Assembly: GCA_047623555.1 (NCBI GenBank)
Contig: JBLHMP010000056.1
Location: 1 to 26,964 of the forward strand
Length of the DNA stretch: 26,964 nucleotides
Origin: NORP181 sp047623555
Lineage (GTDB): Bacteria; Pseudomonadota; Alphaproteobacteria; Rhodobacterales; Rhodobacteraceae
Direction of reading: 5' to 3'
Shown here: piece after piece, positions 23,157 through 26,964 of the stretch
Position numbering within the stretch: position 1 is the stretch's first letter
Layout: each line of letters begins with the position of its first letter
Position numbers and translations under genes: made by a program
The notes under the pieces: generated by a model
Databases searched by the model: none
Told to the model about the DNA's origin: nothing
The model's input: only the letters and a program-made list of their open reading frames with translations

Positions 23157-24101
23157 ATGTGTGGAATAGCTGGCCGTATTCTATCTGCGCCCGGTAAGGT
23201 TGGCCAAGATTTGGTTGATCTGATGGAGGCGCAATCGCATCGCGGGGCCGACAGTACCGGGTTTGCGATCTATGCCATTCCGCGTGACAGCGGCTATACC
23301 CTGCGCGGTATCGGGTTTGATAAGGCATCAATGGACGCCGACATGGGTGATTTCACCAACGTGCTGCGCGATCACGGATCGGATTTCCTGTCTGACCCGA
23401 CATTCATCACCAACCACGAGAAACACTATTGTTTCCGGATGGAAATTTCCGACCCCAAAGATCTGGTCGCCTGGGTTGCTGATGCGGACATGTTGACCGA
23501 CCGCATCGAAATCCAATCCTGTGGCCGTTCGCTTGAGATCATCAAAGACACCGGCAGCGCCACCGATGTTGCCGACAAACACGGTGTGCGCGACATGATC
23601 GGCAGCCACGGGCTTGGCCACGCGCGTCTGGCCACCGAAAGCTCGGTTTTGCCCAACGCCAGTCACCCGTTCTGGGCGCGGCCCTTTTCGGACGTGGCCA
23701 TCGTGCATAACGGCCAGATCACCGACTATTATACCAAGCGCGGCCAGCTGGAACGCCAAGGTTATCGGTTCCTCACCCAAAACGACAGCGAGCTGATCGC
23801 CGTTTGGGTGTCGGATCAGATCAAGGCCGGGCTGACCATGGAACAGGCGTTGAAAAAGTCGATCAATTCAATTGATGGCGTGTTTACCTTTATGATCTCA
23901 AACCCCGGTGGCATTGGTTTTGCCAAGGATCGGTTTGCGATGAAACCACTGGTGGTGATCGACCAAAACGGATCACTGGCTGCGGCCACCGAAGAACAGG
24001 CCGTGCGCCGGGTGTTCCCGGATGAATGTGATGTGATCAACTATGACGGGCCAAGCCTGACGGGCATCTGGGGCGTCGGAAACCGGAAACTGGCAGCATG
24101 A
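23157..24101 (+). CDS. glxB: Class II glutamine amidotransferase (GlxB / N-methylglutamate synthase subunit A type)
   Basis: A 314-residue Ntn-type amidotransferase. The chain begins MCGIAG, so Cys2 becomes the N-terminal nucleophile after Met removal. The glutamine-site residues are in RLATESS, HNGQITDYY and NDSELIAVW. It would hydrolyse glutamine and pass ammonia to the FMN subunit encoded two genes downstream, as the separate-gene equivalent of the amidotransferase domain of glutamate synthase. The MCG start at 23157, with GGGGAG at 23143-23148, is certain on functional grounds; a GTG at 23142 would bury the nucleophile. An insertion of about 60 residues follows the HRGADSTGF segment. The gene symbol follows the rhizobial glxBCD naming; mgsA of methylamine users is the other close relative. 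Confidence 0.88.
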   Translation: MCGIAGRILSAPGKVGQDLVDLMEAQSHRGADSTGFAIYAIPRDSGYTLRGIGFDKASMDADMGDFTNVLRDHGSDFLSDPTFITNHEKHYCFRMEISDPKDLVAWVADADMLTDRIEIQSCGRSLEIIKDTGSATDVADKHGVRDMIGSHGLGHARLATESSVLPNASHPFWARPFSDVAIVHNGQITDYYTKRGQLERQGYRFLTQNDSELIAVWVSDQIKAGLTMEQALKKSINSIDGVFTFMISNPGGIGFAKDRFAMKPLVVIDQNGSLAAATEEQAVRRVFPDECDVINYDGPSLTGIWGVGNRKLAA

Positions 24102-24790
24102 GCGAGATAATAATCAACGTCGGCAAACGCCACATCCGCGAGATCAACGAAGACATTCAGGCGGCCTGTCTGACAGGCAACGATATTCGCATCGTTGACA
24201 CCCTGTCGCGTCACAATCTGGGCGTTGGGCTACCGGATAACGCCACGCTGCAATTTGAGGGCAGCGTTGGTTATTACTGCGGCGGGCTGAACACCGGCGC
24301 CACAATTACCATCGAACGCAACGCTGGTTGGGCGGTTGGCGAAGGCATGGCCAAGGGCATGATCACCGTTGGCGGCTATGCGGGCATGTCCTGTGGGGCT
24401 GCGATGATGGGCGGCACGATCCACGTCAAAGGCGACGCGGGCCCGCGCTGTGGCGTGGCCATGAAGGGCGGCAATATCATCGTTGAGGGCAAGATCGGCT
24501 ATCAATCCGGCTTTATGGCACATTCGGGCAAAATCATCGCCCTGGGCGGAGCCGGCGAGAGCTGTGCAGACGCGTTATGGGAAGGCGAGGTATGGGTGGC
24601 TGGCGATGTCGAGAGCTTTGGCGTTGACGTCAAAGTTGTTGAACCCACCGCCGAAGACGTCGCCGAAGTTGACGCCATTCTGGACCCTCTGGGCCTAAAA
24701 GACACATCACGTAACTGGCGGAAACTCATTTCCGGCCAGCGCCTTTGGTATTTTGAAAGCAGGGACGCAAGCTCATGGCTCATGATCTGA
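24098..24790 (+). CDS. glxC: GXGXG-motif protein (GlxC / N-methylglutamate synthase subunit B type)
   Basis: A 230-residue protein made largely of the right-handed beta-helix that forms the C-terminal domain of glutamate synthase. The repeating pattern is visible from about residue 60: EGSVGYYCGGLNTGATITI, then GWAVGEGMAKG, GYAGMSCGAAMMGG, GDAGPRCGVAMKGG and GKIGYQSGFMAHSG, each turn carrying paired glycines. In glutamate synthase this domain has a structural role, positioning the amidotransferase and FMN domains. Here it probably scaffolds the separate subunits encoded on either side. The start overlaps glxB by 4 bases, and the 3' end overlaps glxD by 16 bases. Confidence 0.88.
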   Translation: MSEIIINVGKRHIREINEDIQAACLTGNDIRIVDTLSRHNLGVGLPDNATLQFEGSVGYYCGGLNTGATITIERNAGWAVGEGMAKGMITVGGYAGMSCGAAMMGGTIHVKGDAGPRCGVAMKGGNIIVEGKIGYQSGFMAHSGKIIALGGAGESCADALWEGEVWVAGDVESFGVDVKVVEPTAEDVAEVDAILDPLGLKDTSRNWRKLISGQRLWYFESRDASSWLMI

Positions 24791-26196
24791 CGAAACCTTA
24801 CGACTATCCATTTGAGATCCCGAGCGAAGAGGAAATCAAGTTCGGCGAAGGCGCAATTGAGGGCCGCCCCCCGGGCGTGCCGTCGTCCTATTCCGAAGGT
24901 GGCTCGGCCCGGTGGAGCCCGGATGCGATTGCCGAAGTGCACGCCCTGGCGCAGCTGGGTCGTTATCAGGTGCGCGGTTACAATTCGTTCAACAAACAAT
25001 TGCCGACGTTTGACGACCTGACCTTTGTGCCCGCCACGATGACGCGACTGCCACTCGAAGGCTACCGCGAGAACTGTGACACCACGACGGTGCTCGGTGG
25101 CGGGCGTGGCCTTGTTGAAAAGCCGATGGAATTGAAAATCCCGATCTATATCGCGTCGATGTCCTTTGGGGCCTTGTCGGCCAACGCCAAAGCGTCGCTG
25201 GGCTATGGCGCATCCAAGGTTGGCACCATGACCTGCACCGGCGAAGGCGGCATGCTGGAAGAAGAACGCGAAGCCTCGCAACGGTTATTGTACCAAATGT
25301 CCCCTGCCCGCTATGGCATTGATCTGGACCATTTGCGCCGCGCCGATGCGCTCGAAATTGTCGTCGGTCAGGGCGCAAAACCCGGCACTGGCGGTTTGCT
25401 TTTGGGCATGAAGGTCAGCGAGCGGATTTCCAAAATGCGCACCCTGCCTGTGGGCGTCGATCAACGGTCCACCATCCGGCATCCCGATTTCCTTGGCGCC
25501 GATGATCTGGCCGTGAAAATCGAGGAACTGCGCATCGCCACCAATTATCAAGTGCCGATCTTTATCAAAATGGGTGCAACCCGGCCGCGTTACGACGTCG
25601 CAATTGCCGCCAAAGCCGGCGCCGATGTGGTGGTGGTTGACGGCGCCGAAGGTGGCACTGGCGCGTCACCCGAAATGCTGCTGAACCACACCGGCATTCC
25701 GACAATGAGCGCCATTCGCGCCGCACGCGAGGCGCTGGATGAATGTGGCATGACTGGCAAGGTGTCGCTCGTCGCTGCGGGCGGTATCCGCTCGGGTGTC
25801 GACGCTGCGAAATGTTTGGCGTTGGGCGCGGATGCGGTGATGATTGGCAATGGCGCGATGATCGCAGCGGGCTGTAATTCGCCACGGTATCTTGAGGATT
25901 ATCAGGCCTTGGGCACCTCGCCCGGTGCCTGTCACCATTGCCATACCGGGCGCTGCCCGGTCGGCATCGCAACGCAAGATCCCGAATTGGAAAAACGCAT
26001 GAACCCCAAAGCCGGGGCAGAACGGGTGGCGCGCTATCTGACGGCCATGACGATGGAGATCACCGCCTTGGCCAAGGCTTGCGGCAAGTCATCGGTGCAT
26101 AACCTTGAGGTCGAAGATTTGCGGGCATTGTCGTTCCAGGCTTCGGCATTTACCGGCGTCAAAATGGCCGGTATCGACCGGGTGTATGATTGGTGA
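24775..26196 (+). CDS. glxD: FMN/Fe-S glutamate synthase-like protein (GlxD / N-methylglutamate synthase subunit C type)
   Basis: A 473-residue protein matching the central and FMN-binding domains of glutamate synthase. IYIASMSFGALSANAKASLG begins the FMN barrel. KMGATRPRYDVAIAAKAGAD followed by VVVVDGAEGGTGASPE is the substrate/FMN region, and AAGGIRSGVDAAKCLALGAD with IGNGAM closes the phosphate site. Cys386, Cys389 and Cys394 in CHHCHTGRCPVGIATQ are the likely Fe-S ligands. It would use ammonia from GlxB and electrons to aminate a keto acid, or exchange amines on glutamate as in N-methylglutamate synthase. The acceptor is not evident here, since no methylamine genes lie in the window. The start overlaps glxC by 16 bases. 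Confidence 0.88.
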   Translation: MAHDLTKPYDYPFEIPSEEEIKFGEGAIEGRPPGVPSSYSEGGSARWSPDAIAEVHALAQLGRYQVRGYNSFNKQLPTFDDLTFVPATMTRLPLEGYRENCDTTTVLGGGRGLVEKPMELKIPIYIASMSFGALSANAKASLGYGASKVGTMTCTGEGGMLEEEREASQRLLYQMSPARYGIDLDHLRRADALEIVVGQGAKPGTGGLLLGMKVSERISKMRTLPVGVDQRSTIRHPDFLGADDLAVKIEELRIATNYQVPIFIKMGATRPRYDVAIAAKAGADVVVVDGAEGGTGASPEMLLNHTGIPTMSAIRAAREALDECGMTGKVSLVAAGGIRSGVDAAKCLALGADAVMIGNGAMIAAGCNSPRYLEDYQALGTSPGACHHCHTGRCPVGIATQDPELEKRMNPKAGAERVARYLTAMTMEITALAKACGKSSVHNLEVEDLRALSFQASAFTGVKMAGIDRVYDW

Positions 26197-26885
26197 ACAT
26201 CGCGATCGTCAACCTATCGACCAAGCCCAGCCCGCTGCTGGACTCGGTCCCTGACTTTGGTGTGATGATCAAACGCTGGCTGTCCCAAACGATGGATGGC
26301 GATGAGATAACGGTGTTTGACGTTGCAGACGCAGGTCAGCCAGTGCCTGCGGCAACGGATTACGATGGCTTTGTCATTGGTGGTTCAGAAAAGGGCGTTT
26401 ACGATGACACCCCCTGGATGGACCCGCTTCGCCAACTTTTGCATGCCGTGCGGACATTGGAAAAACCGGTGTTTGGCATTTGTTTTGGTCACCAGATCAT
26501 GGCCGAGGTTTACGGCGGCAAAGCCGAGCATGTCGATCGCGGCGAAGTTGTTGGCGCGCGTGAATTTGTGGTCAACGGACAGGCCCAAAACGCGTTGGTC
26601 TGGCATCATGATCAGGTGACGGTTGTTCCGCCACAGGCAACGGTGACCGGCAGCGCATCCTATTGCCCGATTGCGGCGTTGACCTATGATTTTCCGGCAA
26701 TGTCAGTGCAGTTTCACCCTGAATATACCGGTGATTTTCTGGGGAGCGTCCTGAACCTTGGCCGAGGTGTGTTTCTGGATGACGCGACCACGGATGCGAC
26801 TTTGGATAGCATACGGTCCACCAAGGTGGCCACGATGGTGATGGCCACCGAGGCAGCTGTGTTTTTCAAAAAGCACAACGCCTAG
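26193..26885 (+). CDS. Class I glutamine amidotransferase-like protein (GATase1, GMP synthase/gamma-glutamyl hydrolase type)
   Basis: A 230-residue stand-alone class I amidotransferase domain. The nucleophile elbow GICFGHQ places Cys97, and the remaining triad residues are His175 and Glu177 in VQFHPEY. IGGSEKGVYDDTPWMD supplies the oxyanion region. Proteins of this type hydrolyse glutamine or a gamma-glutamyl amide; PuuD-like gamma-glutamyl hydrolases use the same fold. Its location directly after glxBCD, with a GTG start overlapping the glxD stop (GTGA), implies a joint function. One possibility is release of an amine or amide from a gamma-glutamyl adduct made by a synthetase further downstream, outside the window. 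That is inference only. The substrate is unknown. Confidence 0.85.
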   Translation: MNIAIVNLSTKPSPLLDSVPDFGVMIKRWLSQTMDGDEITVFDVADAGQPVPAATDYDGFVIGGSEKGVYDDTPWMDPLRQLLHAVRTLEKPVFGICFGHQIMAEVYGGKAEHVDRGEVVGAREFVVNGQAQNALVWHHDQVTVVPPQATVTGSASYCPIAALTYDFPAMSVQFHPEYTGDFLGSVLNLGRGVFLDDATTDATLDSIRSTKVATMVMATEAAVFFKKHNA

Positions 26886-26911
26886 ATCGTAAACAAACGG
26901 CAGATCCAAGG

Positions 26912-26964
26912 CGTAGGGTGGGTGAAAACCCACGCATGTCACCGCTTGGCGAGGCGCGTGGGTT
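26912..26964 (+). repeat. Downstream hairpin with CGTAGGGTGGGTGA repeat and second inverted arm
   Basis: GTGGGT (26918-26923) and ACCCAC (26928-26933) form a stem closed by a GAAA tetraloop, 32 bases after the class I amidotransferase stop. A competing pairing is AACCCACGC (26927-26935) with GCGTGGGTT (26956-26964), a perfect 9-bp repeat that ends at the window edge. It is probably the 3' end of this transcript or the start of a dispersed intergenic repeat, cut by the window end. The start of the motif resembles the one at 13453-13466. Confidence 0.5.

Noticed and set aside
24502..25281. 259-codon minus-strand frame opposite glxC/glxD
   Set aside because: Low-complexity Arg/His/Gln-rich translation typical of an antisense shadow; glxC and glxD are well supported.

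Overview
The window looks like chromosomal DNA of an alphaproteobacterium, most likely Rhodobacterales (Roseobacter group). I infer this from the gene families, the G+C content (high fifties by eye), the tight start/stop overlaps within operons and the heavy use of ABC uptake systems. No rRNA, tRNA, CRISPR array, insertion sequence or phage gene was seen. Almost all of the sequence is coding, and no gene-free stretch exceeds 300 bases.

Layout. (1) 1-1053, + strand: the tail of an RbsD/FucU sugar mutarotase followed by a ribokinase-family PfkB kinase, the end of a sugar-catabolic operon. (2) 1150-13449, + strand: an apparent 12-gene operon for uptake and aerobic CoA-dependent breakdown of an aminated (or hydroxylated) benzoate, best matching the 2-aminobenzoate (anthranilate) route known from Azoarcus evansii. 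Its genes are a flavin monooxygenase/Old-Yellow-Enzyme fusion, an SDR, a MarR regulator, a crotonase, an acyl-CoA dehydrogenase, a benzoate/2-aminobenzoate-CoA ligase, a Liv-type ABC importer (binding protein, two permeases, two ATPases) and a RidA-like protein. (3) 13483-19845, - strand: an Opp/Dpp-type ABC importer with an unusually long binding protein. (4) 20123-22878, - strand: GntR regulator, BadF/BadG-type amino-sugar kinase and nagA, i.e. amino-sugar catabolism, pointing to an amino-sugar oligosaccharide or muropeptide as the ligand of the adjacent Opp system. (5) 23157-26885, + strand, divergent from gntR: class II glutamine amidotransferase, GXGXG protein, FMN/Fe-S glutamate-synthase-like protein (glxBCD or mgsABC type) and a class I glutamine amidotransferase.

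How it fits together. In region 2 the importer would bring in the aromatic acid and the ligase would activate it. The fusion enzyme would then hydroxylate and reduce the ring, and the SDR, crotonase and dehydrogenase would process the alicyclic CoA ester in a beta-oxidation-like way. The MarR protein probably senses an aromatic acid or its CoA ester and acts at TTCAAG/CTTGAA half-sites overlapping the operon promoter. In regions 4 and 5, the FadR-type GntR protein probably binds TACTGTA-type palindromes found on both sides of the divergent intergenic region. It would therefore co-regulate amino-sugar catabolism and the split glutamate-synthase-like operon.

Most notable points: the complete catabolism-plus-import operon; a crotonase that appears to lack both canonical glutamates; a RidA-like protein lacking the canonical arginine; GC hairpins placed just after the binding-protein gene in both ABC operons; and a shared GntR operator linking nag genes to a glx-type operon whose reaction is unclear.
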